Of a stretch of DNA of 64,000 nucleotides, positions 49,671 to 59,048 are shown piece after piece; position 1 is the stretch's first letter, and each line of letters starts with the position of its first letter. Below the pieces are notes generated by a model. It had not been told where the DNA came from, did not search any database, and worked only from the letters and a program-made list of their open reading frames with translations. Both the position numbers and the translations under genes were made by a program. The DNA is from Candidatus Endobugula sertula (lineage in GTDB: Bacteria; Pseudomonadota; Gammaproteobacteria; Pseudomonadales; Cellvibrionaceae), in NCBI GenBank assembly GCA_001723645.1, contig MDLC01000008.1:1-64000 (forward strand), read 5' to 3'.

Positions 49671-51851
49671 TTAGGATTTTTTATTCGGAATGAAAATTAA
49701 ACCAGCCAAGGGTGGCAAGGTAATATCAATGGAATAGGGTTGTTGCATCCATGCTATACTTTGCACTTCAACCGTTTGCCTATTGCCGATATTGCTCCCC
49801 CCGTAAAAACTTGAATCCGAGTTAATGGCCTCATGATACGTACCAAAATAAGGGACGCCCAAGCGATAATGAAACCGGGGAACTGGCGTAAAATTTAAAA
49901 CGACAATAGCAATAGTGTCGTTACATTTTCTTAAATAGCTGATAACTGACTGATCAGCATCGTGACAATCCAACCACTCAAAGCCATCATGCTCAAAATC
50001 GTAATAGTGAAGTGCAGGTGTGTTTGTATAGAGATGATTTAAATCAGTAACCAGTCGTTGTATACCCTGATGTAAAGGATCGTTTAAGACAGACCAATCC
50101 AATACTTCGTCATGTGCCCATTCACGTTCTTGTGCAAATTCGTTGCCCATAAACAGTAATTTTTTCCCAGGCCAGGTAAAAAAATAAGTATAGAGTAAAC
50201 GCAGATTAGCAAACTGTTGCCATTCATCTCCTGGCATTTTATAGAGTAAAGAGCGCTTGCCATGAACCACTTCATCATGGGAAAGCGACAAAATAAAATT
50301 TTCATGGTTTGCATATAGCGCTGGAAATGTCAGCAGGTCGTGGTGATATTTCCGATGTATCGGATCTTTATCCAAATAAGTTAGGCTATCGTGCATCCAG
50401 CCTAAATTCCATTTCATGGAAAACCCCAACCCGCCTATAGTGGCAGGGCGTGTGACTTGTGGCCACGCGGTGGATTCTTCAGCAATCATAAGTACGTCAG
50501 GATGGTATTGATGCACTGCATGGTTTAAGGTGCGCAAAAAGTCAATGGCTTGCAGGTTTTCATTACTGCCTAACTCATTGGGTAGCCATTCACTATTTTC
50601 ACGGGAGTAATCCAAATACAACATCGACGCTACAGCATCGACCCGTAGTCCATCAAAGTGAAATTGGTCTAACCAATATAATGCGCTGGCAATTAAAAAA
50701 TTGCTGACTTCGTTGCGGCCATAGTTATAAATTAAGGTTCCCCAGTCTTTATGCTCTGCACGGCGTGGGTCATCGTGTTCATAGAGTGCAGTGCCATCAT
50801 AGCGAAACAGGCCATGTTCGTCTTTAGGAAAGTGTGCTGGTACCCAGTCCAGCAGCACGCCCAGTTGATGTTGATGACAGTAGTTGATGAAATAACGTAA
50901 ATCATCAGGCTTACCGAAGCGACTGGTGGGAGCAAAATAACCGATGGTTTGATATCCCCAAGAACCATCAAAAGGATGCTCTGTAATAGGTAGTAATTCA
51001 ATATGTGTAAAGCCCAACGCTTTAACGTAATCCACCAAGCGGTGGGCTAGTTTGCGGTAGTTTAAGAAATGATGATTATCATCTCGGCACCAAGAACCTA
51101 AATGTACCTCATAAATGGAATAAGGTTGATGCAGCCAGTCGGTTTCTGCCCGTTGATGGGTCCATTCCTGATCCTGCCATTGATATTGAGATTTCGCTTG
51201 AATCATAGAGGAGGTTTTAGGACGTAACTCGTAGCGTTTGGCATAAGGATCAGACTTGAGTGAAATAGGCTGGCTATGTTGATGACGAATGGCATATTTA
51301 TAATGACAGCCAGCGGCGATACCCGGCAAAAATAATTCCCACACCCCAGATTGCCCTCTTGGGCGCATGGGGTGGCGGCGATTATCCCATTGGTTAAAAT
51401 CTCCGACAACGTGAACAGCCTCTGCATTGGGTGCCCAAGTGGCAAACAAAATACCTTCTATGCCATCGATAATCGTTTCATTGGCCCCTAAAACGTTGTA
51501 GAGATGCCAGTGCTGGCCTTCATTGAATAGGTGTAAATCAAAGTCAGATAACTGTTCTTTAAAACTATAGGGGTCGATGCTTGTGTGTTGTTGCTGCTGT
51601 CGGTCAATCCAGGTCAATTGATAATGCTTTGGAAGCTTTTTACTGGGGCCAAACCATTCAAATAATCCTATTTTATCTAGGCATTGCAGGGGTTGTGTTT
51701 GTTGGTGATGATCTATAAAACATAATTGCTGGGCTTCATGTCGCAATACTCGCAAACGAACGTTAGTACCTTCGGAGTGAGGCCCCAAAATCGCAAAGGG
51801 GTCATGGGACCTGTTGTCCATAAGTGCGGTCAAAGGATCATTGAGTTTCAT
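49671..51851 (-). CDS. glgB: 1,4-alpha-glucan branching enzyme
   Basis: GlgB creates alpha-1,6 branches in glycogen. It has 726 residues, typical for the long bacterial form. N-terminal carbohydrate-binding modules include the CBM48 with [27 protein letters not shown] at about 140. The GH13 barrel carries the nucleophile in [18 protein letters not shown], the acid/base Glu in [12 protein letters not shown] and the transition-state Asp in [12 protein letters not shown]-terminal beta domain ends the protein. It has its own promoter with an FNR-type site at 51901-51914 and a very short leader. It is convergent with the EEP gene. Confidence 0.95.
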   Translation of the reverse strand: MKLNDPLTALMDNRSHDPFAILGPHSEGTNVRLRVLRHEAQQLCFIDHHQQTQPLQCLDKIGLFEWFGPSKKLPKHYQLTWIDRQQQQHTSIDPYSFKEQLSDFDLHLFNEGQHWHLYNVLGANETIIDGIEGILFATWAPNAEAVHVVGDFNQWDNRRHPMRPRGQSGVWELFLPGIAAGCHYKYAIRHQHSQPISLKSDPYAKRYELRPKTSSMIQAKSQYQWQDQEWTHQRAETDWLHQPYSIYEVHLGSWCRDDNHHFLNYRKLAHRLVDYVKALGFTHIELLPITEHPFDGSWGYQTIGYFAPTSRFGKPDDLRYFINYCHQHQLGVLLDWVPAHFPKDEHGLFRYDGTALYEHDDPRRAEHKDWGTLIYNYGRNEVSNFLIASALYWLDQFHFDGLRVDAVASMLYLDYSRENSEWLPNELGSNENLQAIDFLRTLNHAVHQYHPDVLMIAEESTAWPQVTRPATIGGLGFSMKWNLGWMHDSLTYLDKDPIHRKYHHDLLTFPALYANHENFILSLSHDEVVHGKRSLLYKMPGDEWQQFANLRLLYTYFFTWPGKKLLFMGNEFAQEREWAHDEVLDWSVLNDPLHQGIQRLVTDLNHLYTNTPALHYYDFEHDGFEWLDCHDADQSVISYLRKCNDTIAIVVLNFTPVPRFHYRLGVPYFGTYHEAINSDSSFYGGSNIGNRQTVEVQSIAWMQQPYSIDITLPPLAGLIFIPNKKS

Positions 51852-51872
51852 CTAATCTATTTAAAAAGCAAC

Positions 51873-51914
51873 ATTATGCCTAATTTTCATGGCATGTTAG
51901 CTGACGTGGATCAA
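51873..51914 (-). promoter_or_regulatory. FNR/Anr-type site and -10 box of glgB
   Basis: On the minus strand the palindrome TTGATCCACGTCAG (51901-51914) has one perfect TTGAT half-site and a weaker second half. The -10 CATAAT is the complement of 51873-51878. The centre falls near -41.5 of the expected start at about 51866. Confidence 0.6.
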
Positions 51915-51993
51915 TATTGATATGTGATTCTGCTCTATGCAGGAGAACCTTGGAGAGGTGGTGGTGTTGCTAGGTGAATAAGAGGATAGGGAG

Positions 51994-53025
51994 TCATGAT
52001 TGTGAATTATTTAATTGAATTTTATCAAGTGACTCCGTCATTATTTTGGCTACATCCAGCATTCGTAAAGAAAATGCCCATTCATTATCGTACCAACTCA
52101 TCAATTTTAACTGGTTGCCTACCTGGGCTGTATGGTTGGCATCAAAAATACAGGATGCAGGGTGTTTTTTGAAATCGATGGAAACCCGCTTTTTTTCATT
52201 GTAGGCAAGAATACCTTTTAATTCATTGTTAGCAGCCTGTAATATATATTGATGCAAGGCTTCGATAGGTATGCACCTTTCAGGGATAATCAATAAATCA
52301 ATCAGAGAGACATCAATAATAGGGGCGCGAATGGCCATACCGTGTAATTGCCCCTCTAGCTCGGGCATAATTAGGCTGATTGTCTTAGTTGCACCGGTTC
52401 GTGTGGGGATAATAGATTGTGTTGCTGACCGGGATCGATAAAAATCACCTTGTGACTTATCGATTAAATGCTGGTTATTAGTATAAGCATGAATGGTGGT
52501 CATCATGCCTGATTTTACTCCAATGGTTTTTTGTAGGACTGACAATAACGGGGCTAAGCAATTCGTTGTGCAGGACGCGTTGGATACAATTAAATCCTTG
52601 TCACTTAGCTGCAGATGATTGACACCATAGACAATGGTTTTGTCGGCACCGAGGCAGGGCTGGCTTACCAATACTTTGCGAGCACCAGCAGTTAAATGTT
52701 GCTTAGCTAGCTCCCGCTTGGTCATATGACCGCTACACTCAAAGCAGATATCAACCGATAAATCACTCCACGGTAAAGTGGTCGCATCACTGATGGATAA
52801 TAACGGAATAGACTGATCTTTAATTTGCATCGCTCCGTCCGCGTAGGTGACATCGTACTTAAATTCCCCAAACGTCGAGTCGTATTGTGTTAAATGACAC
52901 ATTAATGCAGGGTCAGATAAATCGTTGATGGCTACAATTTGAAATTGCTTTTCGAGGCGCATTTCAAAAATAGCCCGTAACACACTTCGCCCAACTCTAC
53001 CGTAACCACTAATTGCCAAACGCAT
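51994..53025 (-). CDS. Glyceraldehyde-3-phosphate dehydrogenase (type I)
   Basis: The 343-residue enzyme oxidises glyceraldehyde 3-phosphate with NAD(P) and phosphate in glycolysis. It has the Rossmann start MRLAISGYGRVGRSVLRAIFE, the adenosine-ribose-binding Asp in AINDLSDP, the catalytic Cys in SNASCTTNCLAPLL, the catalytic His in TIHAYTNNQ, and ATQSIIPTRTGATKTISLIMPEL, which fits GAPDH better than erythrose-4-phosphate dehydrogenase. It lies 52 bases after the CBS-domain gene and shares its promoter with the FNR-type site. This suggests a glycolytic isoenzyme made when oxygen is low. Confidence 0.87.
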   Translation of the reverse strand: MRLAISGYGRVGRSVLRAIFEMRLEKQFQIVAINDLSDPALMCHLTQYDSTFGEFKYDVTYADGAMQIKDQSIPLLSISDATTLPWSDLSVDICFECSGHMTKRELAKQHLTAGARKVLVSQPCLGADKTIVYGVNHLQLSDKDLIVSNASCTTNCLAPLLSVLQKTIGVKSGMMTTIHAYTNNQHLIDKSQGDFYRSRSATQSIIPTRTGATKTISLIMPELEGQLHGMAIRAPIIDVSLIDLLIIPERCIPIEALHQYILQAANNELKGILAYNEKKRVSIDFKKHPASCIFDANHTAQVGNQLKLMSWYDNEWAFSLRMLDVAKIMTESLDKIQLNNSQS

Positions 53026-53077
53026 AGAGCCTCACCTTTTATAAGTTACTTTGTTGGTAGCATCCCGTCTACCAGTA

Positions 53078-53524
53078 TTAATGATGGGTGGCAATGGCTT
53101 TTAAAGTGTTCATTGCCTCTTTATAGGGAATATCAGCGTCGCGTTTTTGTTCGGAAACGTTTACGATGTCACTCATTGATACCATACCACACAGTTCACT
53201 TTTATTATTGATGACGGGCACTCTGCGAATTTTTTCTGTTTTCATAGTGGTTAATACGTCATGAACGTTGTCATTGAGTTTGCAGGTAAAAATAGGGCGG
53301 TCATTATTGATCTCGCCGGTAGTAATTTGCCATAAAGGTTTGGTTTTTAATGCAGCGCCTATAGCAATATCTCGATCAGTAACCATCCCCACTGGGTGTT
53401 TTTTGTCATCCAGGATGGGAATCGAGCCACAATCGTTTTCCCACATCATAATAGCTACTTTGTCTAAGGTTGTATCAAGTTCACAGCTACAGGTTTCAGT
53501 CGTCATAATTTTGTTGATATGCAT
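53078..53524 (-). CDS. Two-CBS-domain protein
   Basis: The 148-residue protein consists of a tandem pair of CBS motifs: MTTETCSCELDTTLDKVAIMMWENDCGSIPILDDKKHPVGMVTDRDIAIGAAL and ITCK/NDRPIFTCKLNDNVHDVLTTMKTEKIRRVPVINNKSELCGMVSMSDIV. Such Bateman modules bind adenine nucleotides and serve as energy sensors. No effector domain is fused. The start ATG is preceded by GGAGA. It is first in an operon with GAPDH. Whether it regulates that enzyme or another partner is unknown. Confidence 0.88.
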   Translation of the reverse strand: MHINKIMTTETCSCELDTTLDKVAIMMWENDCGSIPILDDKKHPVGMVTDRDIAIGAALKTKPLWQITTGEINNDRPIFTCKLNDNVHDVLTTMKTEKIRRVPVINNKSELCGMVSMSDIVNVSEQKRDADIPYKEAMNTLKAIATHH

Positions 53525-53624
53525 TGTGTGTCTCCGAGTATTTAAAATAGTACATTCTGATGAAAGTATTGCTTTTTTATAAACCTTATAAATTACGCTA
53601 TGGTAACTGTAATGGAATGTTGGA

Positions 53625-53667
53625 TAAATATGACCTCTTATTGCTTTTCGCGTTTGACTTAGATCAA
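53625..53667 (-). promoter_or_regulatory. FNR/Anr-type site and -10 box of the CBS-gap operon
   Basis: The palindrome TTGACTTAGATCAA (53654-53667) differs from the FNR consensus at one half-site base. The -10 TATTTA is the complement of 53625-53630. The centre lies near -42 of a start at about 53618. The leader to the CBS gene is about 95 bases. Confidence 0.65.
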
Positions 53668-54278
53668 TAAAGTTGTACTTATTCTGCGGAAATGTTCCTA
53701 ATACTTTTCATTTTTATGCCACGGAAAATGTTAAATTAATGACCTCTAACCGATAGTGCTGTATTTTAGGTATTATTCAATCTGCTACTTGTATTAACCA
53801 TCAATTTGTGTGCTTAGGGTGATTAAAAAGTATGATAAACAATGTTTCGAAACGAGTCATATATCACAATAAAGGTAGAATAATTTTTTAAATATTTCCA
53901 AAAACTACCGCTCTATTTCGCTGTTTGTAAGGTTTTCGAGGGTAATGGAAAACCCTGCGAGGTCAATAGTCGATATGAGACTTATTTTTTCAGAGAAGTA
54001 TAATAAATAATCCTTGCTGTATTGGTATTCAAATCCATTTTAAAAAAATATTGGAGGTGATTTTACAATTTCTAATAAGCGATTGCTTATTGAAGAGAGT
54101 ATATTTATAGCCCTTTTATTAGAAAGTCAGTTTAGTAGTTAATGTCAGGCGATGTATAAAACTCACTCATTAAGAGCAGTGGTTCAAACACTGATTAATA
54201 CTTTAATTAAAGATATTGATAGTCGCTTATTATTAATAGTCAGAAGGTGTCGATGAATAAATTATCTCTTTTGTAAAG
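53668..54278. other. Long intergenic region upstream of glgC
   Basis: No protein gene was found in about 600 bases of A/T-rich DNA. Palindromic elements include GGTTTTC (53931-53937) / GAAAACC (53948-53954) and AATAAGC (54074-54080) / GCTTATT (54085-54091). Their role is not known. A small RNA or additional regulator sites are possible but not shown. Confidence 0.35.
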
Positions 54279-54319
54279 TTGATCTATCTCAAAATAAATA
54301 CAGTAATATCCTATAGTAT
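54279..54319 (+). promoter_or_regulatory. FNR/Anr-type site and -10 box of glgC
   Basis: The palindrome TTGATCTATCTCAA (54279-54292) has one perfect half-site. TATAGT (54312-54317) or TAGTAT (54314-54319) can serve as -10. The start would be near 54324-54326, only a few bases before the glgC ATG, so the mRNA may be nearly leaderless. Confidence 0.6.
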
Positions 54320-54327
54320 GTGCATGA

Positions 54328-55599
54328 ATGAGAACTGCACATCGGCATACACAATTGATAAACTGTTTAACAAAAGATAACTTAGCGCTGATTTTAGCAG
54401 GTGGGTGTGGTTCGCGTTTAAAACAACTGACTGAGTGGCGGGCCAAGCCAGCTGTTCCCTTTGGAGGTAAGCTGCGGATTATTGATTTTCCTCTATCCAA
54501 TTGCATTAATTCCGGTGTTCGACAAATCGGCATATTAACGCAATATAAAGCGCACTCTTTACTTAGTCATATCCAAAAAGGTTGGGGGTTTTTAAGGGGT
54601 GAATTTGGCGAATTTATTGAACTATTACCCGCACAACAGTGTGTGGAAAGTTCCTGGTATCTTGGCACTGCCAATGCAGTTTATCAAAATCTGGATATTA
54701 TTCGTAGCCATCATCCAGAGTATGTGTTAATTCTTGCTGGTGATCACGTTTACAAAATGGACTACGGGCCGATGTTAGAGCAGCATGTTGAGAACAATGC
54801 TGATTTAACAGTAGGTTGTATTGAAATGTCAATTGAGGAGGCTTTTGCATTTGGCGTTATGGGAATCGATGAGCGGCTACGTATTCATCAATTTAATGAA
54901 AAGCCGGAACATCCCCAATCGATTCCCTCCAATCCCAATATTGCTTTAGTATCGATGGGAATTTATATTTTTAAACGCGATTTTCTGATTGAACAGTTAA
55001 TTCATGATGCTGACAATGATGCATCTTCCCATGATTTTGGAAAAGATATCATTCCATCGCTTATTCAACAGTATCGTGTTTATGCCTACCCTTTTCGCGA
55101 AGGCAATGGAGATAAACAAGCCTACTGGCGAGATGTAGGGACCGTAGACAATTACTGGCGGGCTAACCTGGAATTGATCGGTATTACTCCTGAGCTGAAC
55201 TTATATGATAAAAACTGGCCTATCTGGACTTATCAGGAACAAGTGCCACCGGCCAAATTTGTATTTAATGATGATGTTCGTCGGGGCATGGCGGTTGATT
55301 CTATGGTTTCAGGTGGTTGTATTGTTTCCGGTGCCTATGTGAATCATTCATTGTTGTTTAATAATGTAGAAGTAGATAATCAGTCGCAGATAAATGATGC
55401 GGTGATCTTGCCTGAGGTTATCATCGGCAAAAACTGCCGTATCAATAAAACGGTTATTGATAAAGGCGCCATTATTCCTGATGGGACGGTAGTCGGTGAG
55501 AACCCCGAAGAAGATCGGCAACGCTTTTATGTCAGTCCTGAAGGCGTGACCTTAATTACTCCCGACATGTTAGGCCAGAGTATTCACCATGGCCATTAG
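54328..55599 (+). CDS. glgC: Glucose-1-phosphate adenylyltransferase (ADP-glucose pyrophosphorylase)
   Basis: GlgC makes ADP-glucose from glucose 1-phosphate and ATP, the committed step of bacterial glycogen synthesis. It has 423 residues. The N-terminal pyrophosphorylase domain has [44 protein letters not shown], the catalytic-Asp region [11 protein letters not shown] and the substrate Lys in [11 protein letters not shown]-terminal left-handed beta-helix follows ([45 protein letters not shown]). The ATG at 54328 gives the expected spacing to the first motif but has no visible ribosome binding site. It overlaps the GH57 gene by 11 bases. Confidence 0.94.
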   Translation: MRTAHRHTQLINCLTKDNLALILAGGCGSRLKQLTEWRAKPAVPFGGKLRIIDFPLSNCINSGVRQIGILTQYKAHSLLSHIQKGWGFLRGEFGEFIELLPAQQCVESSWYLGTANAVYQNLDIIRSHHPEYVLILAGDHVYKMDYGPMLEQHVENNADLTVGCIEMSIEEAFAFGVMGIDERLRIHQFNEKPEHPQSIPSNPNIALVSMGIYIFKRDFLIEQLIHDADNDASSHDFGKDIIPSLIQQYRVYAYPFREGNGDKQAYWRDVGTVDNYWRANLELIGITPELNLYDKNWPIWTYQEQVPPAKFVFNDDVRRGMAVDSMVSGGCIVSGAYVNHSLLFNNVEVDNQSQINDAVILPEVIIGKNCRINKTVIDKGAIIPDGTVVGENPEEDRQRFYVSPEGVTLITPDMLGQSIHHGH

Positions 55600-57295
55600 C
55601 CAACCCCTTAAGGTTGTTTTATGTTGGCATATGCATCAGCCGGAATACCGTGACTTGCATAATGGTGACTATAAACAACCTTGGGTTTACCTACATACCA
55701 TCAAGGATTATGTGGATATGGCAGCACACCTTGAGAAGCATTCAAATGCCCGTGCAGTAGTGAATTTTGCGCCTGTTTTATTGGAGCAGATTGATGACTA
55801 TGCTCAGCAGATCAGCGCTTACTTAAATAACACCTGTGCCTTGCATGACTCATTATTGAAAGCATTGGTGGACCCGGCACTGCCATCCAATACTGCTTAT
55901 CAACAGTTTTTAATTCAATCCTGTCTCCGTGCCAACAATGTTCGGTTAATCGAGCGTTTTTCTGCTTATAAACGTCTGGTGGATATGTCTGGCTGGTTAA
56001 TACAACATCCAGATGATATCACCTATTTAAACAACCAATATATCTTTGATTTATTGGTTTGGTATCATTTGGCTTGGTTAGGCGAAACCGTTCGCCGTGA
56101 TAATACACAGGTTCAATTCCTGATCAATAAAGGCGGTGGATTTAACTTGCAGGATCGCTGTGAATTATTATCCATTATTGGTGATTTATTGAAAAATATC
56201 ATTGGGCGCTATCGCGCTCTTGCGGATCAGCAGCAAATAGAATTATCAATGACGCCTTACGCTCATACTATCATCCCTTTGCTTTTGCAATTGGCATCGG
56301 CATCTGAAGCCTTACCTAATATACATTTGCCTATACTCGAACATTATCCCCATGGTGCTGAACGCGCCCGCTGGCATTTACAGCACGGTATTCAAACTTT
56401 TGAACATTATTTTGGCTTTAAACCCAAAGGCTGTTGGCCCTCTGAAGGTGGTTTAAGTACCGAAACAATAGAGTTATTGGATGAATATGGTTTTCAGTGG
56501 ACAGCCAGTGGGGGCAATGTACTCAAGCAGACACTGAATAACCACAATCATCCACATTCAGCGAATGATGATAATAAGGTGGATTATTTATATCAAAGTT
56601 ATCAATTGAACAATATGGCTATTCGCTGTTTTTTCCGAGATGATGCCTTATCTGATTTAATTGGTTTTACCTACTCGGACTGGCATGCAGATGACGCAGT
56701 CGCTCATTTTATTAGCCAGTTAGAGGAGATTGCACACCACCCGAATGTGACTGATGAATCCATTGTATCGATTATTCTTGATGGTGAAAATGCTTGGGAA
56801 TACTATCCGCAAAATGCTTTTTATTCTCTAGAAACACTTTACCAGCGCCTGGGTGAAAATCCTTTATTACATCTGACAACATTTCAAGAAGGGTTGTTCT
56901 CCCACACCACGAGGATTCCTAACATTATTGCCGGAAGCTGGGTTTATGGTACTTTTTCTACATGGATTGGGGATGAAGAAAAAAATCGCGCCTGGGATAT
57001 ACTAGGTGATGTCAAACGTTGTTTTGATCGGGTCGTTGCTAGTGGCCGTTTAGATCAACAACAATTACAAAAAGCGGAGAAGCAACTAGCTGTTTGCGAA
57101 GGCTCCGATTGGTTTTGGTGGTTTAGTGACTATAACCCATCGGATACTGTTAGTGAGTTTGAGCAGCTTTACCGATTACATATTGCTAATTTATACCAGC
57201 TATTGCATCACCCCCCCCCCAGCTTATTTATCCGAAGTCTTTACACACGGTGGTGGTCATCCACCGTTGGGTGGTGTCATGCGGCCAGGAAATGA
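55589..57295 (+). CDS. GH57 family alpha-amylase/glucanotransferase-like enzyme, C-terminus shifted
   Basis: The 568-residue cytoplasmic protein starts with the GH57 signature VVLCWHMHQPEYRDLHNGDYKQPWVYLHTIKDY. It has the nucleophile Glu in GCWPSEGGLS (about 290) and the acid Asp in SIILDGENAWEYYPQNAFYSLE (about 390). Its substrate is probably an alpha-1,4-glucan. At 57211-57220 there is a run of ten C. In the listed frame the end reads SLFIRSLYTRWWSSTVGWCHAARK. With nine C the tail would read AYLSEVFTHGGGHPPLGGVMRPGND and stop at 57299, which looks like the more natural ending. The run may be a slippage site or an error. It is in an operon between glgC and malQ. Confidence 0.82.
   Translation: MAISQPLKVVLCWHMHQPEYRDLHNGDYKQPWVYLHTIKDYVDMAAHLEKHSNARAVVNFAPVLLEQIDDYAQQISAYLNNTCALHDSLLKALVDPALPSNTAYQQFLIQSCLRANNVRLIERFSAYKRLVDMSGWLIQHPDDITYLNNQYIFDLLVWYHLAWLGETVRRDNTQVQFLINKGGGFNLQDRCELLSIIGDLLKNIIGRYRALADQQQIELSMTPYAHTIIPLLLQLASASEALPNIHLPILEHYPHGAERARWHLQHGIQTFEHYFGFKPKGCWPSEGGLSTETIELLDEYGFQWTASGGNVLKQTLNNHNHPHSANDDNKVDYLYQSYQLNNMAIRCFFRDDALSDLIGFTYSDWHADDAVAHFISQLEEIAHHPNVTDESIVSIILDGENAWEYYPQNAFYSLETLYQRLGENPLLHLTTFQEGLFSHTTRIPNIIAGSWVYGTFSTWIGDEEKNRAWDILGDVKRCFDRVVASGRLDQQQLQKAEKQLAVCEGSDWFWWFSDYNPSDTVSEFEQLYRLHIANLYQLLHHPPPSLFIRSLYTRWWSSTVGWCHAARK
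57211..57220 (+). repeat. Ten-base poly-C tract inside the GH57 gene
   Basis: The homopolymer C10 follows codon 540. Loss of one C changes the last 28 residues and moves the stop four bases further on. Such tracts are prone to replication slippage and to sequencing error. Confidence 0.9.
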
Positions 57296-58800
57296 TTGAG
57301 TACGTGCATAGAGTATTCAGTAAACGTCGGGCGGGAGTGTTATTACCCATTACCGCTTTACCCGATTCAGAAAATAAGACAAGTGAACAGGGTGATTTTG
57401 GACAAGCCTATCGCTTTATTGATTTTTTAGCAGAAGCCGGTTTTAGTGTATGGCAATTGTTACCCTTGGGGCCCACTCATTGGGATCACTCTCCTTATCA
57501 ATGCTTGTCGGCTCATGCAGGCAACCCCCAGTTAATCAGCTTGCAGGGATTACAGCAACAAGGCTATTTACCAAAACAGGGATTAAAAGAAAACGTAACA
57601 CTCGAAAAAAAGCAGAATTATTTAACGCAAGCATTTCACTATTTTAAAAAAACAACCCCCTCTGATCAGTATTTTTATTTTGTTAAACAGCATCAACACT
57701 GGTTAAATAACTATGCTTTATTTATGACTATTCGCGCTTCTCAAGGAAACTGTCACTGGATGTATTGGGAAACTAAATTGCGTGACCGAAATTCCAAAGC
57801 CCTTGAGTCAGTGAAAAAGTCGTTGAGTCAAACTATAGAGAAAATACAATTTGAGCAATTTATTTTTTATCAACAATGGCAATCGATAAAATCTTATGCG
57901 CATCAAAAGAATATTTTTCTGGTGGGGGATATGCCACTATTCGTTGCCTACGATAGCACCGATGTTTGGTCTTATCCAGAAGCTTTTATGGTGGATGCCG
58001 AAGGCAGGGCAGAAATAGTGACAGGGGTACCGCCGGATTGTTTTTCTGACAACGGTCAACGCTGGGGTAACCCGCAATACCGTTAGGAGGTTATGGCAGC
58101 CAATCATTTTCAATGGTGGGTACAACGGATTCAAACCGAGCTGGAACGCTTCGATGTATTGCGCATTGATCACTTTCGTGGTCTGTCGGCCAGTTGGTCC
58201 ATTCTTGCTGACAAGGAGACAGCACAGGAAGGATATTGGTTAAGGGTACCAGGTGAAGCACTATTACATACCTTGAAAAAAATTTTTAAGGACTTGCCCT
58301 TAATTGTTGAAGACCTGAGTATTATCACACCGGATGTGGAATATTTACGGGACACATTTCAATTGCCCGGAATGAAAGTGCTCCAGTTTGCCTTTGATAG
58401 TGGTGACGATAACCCATATTTGCCAGCCCAGCATATTGAAAACTGTGTGCTCTATACCGGCACGCATGATAATGATACTAGTTTATCTTGGTATCAATCT
58501 TTAAATGACGATCAGAAAAATAAAGTGGACAATGTGTTGAAAAACTATCAGTTACCCAATAGCCATCCTGAGTTTAAAAAGTTAATGCCATGACCTTTGA
58601 TCTATTGTGCGTTTGACTCTGTTGCAAACTTAACGATGATTCCCATGCAGGATATTTTATCCCTAGGCCAAGGCCATCGTATCAACACCCCTGGTACCAT
58701 TGGGCATAATTGGCGATGGCGATTTCATTGGTGTCAAATTGATGATGGATTGGTACAACATCTTAAAACAGTGCTGTGTTATTACGATCGTTCTTGTTGA
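57292..58800 (+). pseudogene. malQ: 4-alpha-glucanotransferase (amylomaltase) with two in-frame stop codons
   Basis: The frame spans 503 codons, the normal MalQ length, in one continuous phase. It is broken by TAG at 58084-58086 and TGA at 58591-58593. In Thermus amylomaltase the aligned positions are Trp: GNPLYRWEV against GNPQYR-stop-EV, and VPW against LMP-stop. Both stops are one G-to-A step from TGG. Catalytic residues are otherwise intact: the nucleophile in RIDHFRG, the acid Glu in LIVEDLSIITPDVE and the Asp in GTHDNDT. The GH57 stop overlaps the ATG at 57292. Without suppression only a 264-residue fragment would be made, lacking the active site. Disproportionation of maltodextrins by MalQ is therefore probably lost. 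Confidence 0.88.
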
Positions 58801-58838
58801 TATAGATCAATACGTTATGAATCACATAAAACTAGTCT
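58797..58838 (+). promoter_or_regulatory. FNR/Anr-type site and -10 box of glgP
   Basis: TTGATATAGATCAA (58797-58810) is a perfect match to TTGAT-N4-ATCAA and overlaps the end of malQ. TAGTCT (58833-58838) is a moderate -10 at the distance that places the centre near -41.5. The leader to glgP would be about 200 bases. Confidence 0.7.
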
Positions 58839-59048
58839 GTTTCTGTGAAAAAAATCGAAATGCATGTTGGGAATATTGTCATTGCGAGTAGGCATAGTCA
58901 ATGCGGCAATTGGTTTAAGTGTATAACACCTTCAGGAGATCGCCGCACGTAGTTTATGATGACGAAGTGCTATTTGATGAGCAGATGAAGGATCAATAAT
59001 TTTTATCGTGTCGGATGAATGAAATCGAGTGCTTAGAGGAGTTCCCTA
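58811..59048 (+). other. Long leader of glgP
   Basis: Apart from the -10 box this stretch has no recognised gene. A 30-codon frame starting at 58860 (MHVGNIVIASRH) has no ribosome binding site and is not called. The long leader could carry regulation, but no structure was recognised. Confidence 0.35.

Noticed and set aside
51994-53025. Erythrose-4-phosphate dehydrogenase (Epd) instead of GAPDH
   Set aside because: The segment ATQSIIPTRTGATKTISLIMPEL matches GAPDH more closely than the AAGITRFFPQF-type segment of Epd, and pdxB/pgk neighbours are missing.
57292-58800. Use of TGA or TAG as a tryptophan codon
   Set aside because: TGG is used for Trp throughout the window, and TGA and TAG end many intact genes (glgP ends in TGA, fliS in TAG), so recoding would not be consistent.
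58860-58952. Thirty-codon ORF in the glgP leader
   Set aside because: There is no ribosome binding site, it has no recognisable family, and it could easily occur by chance.
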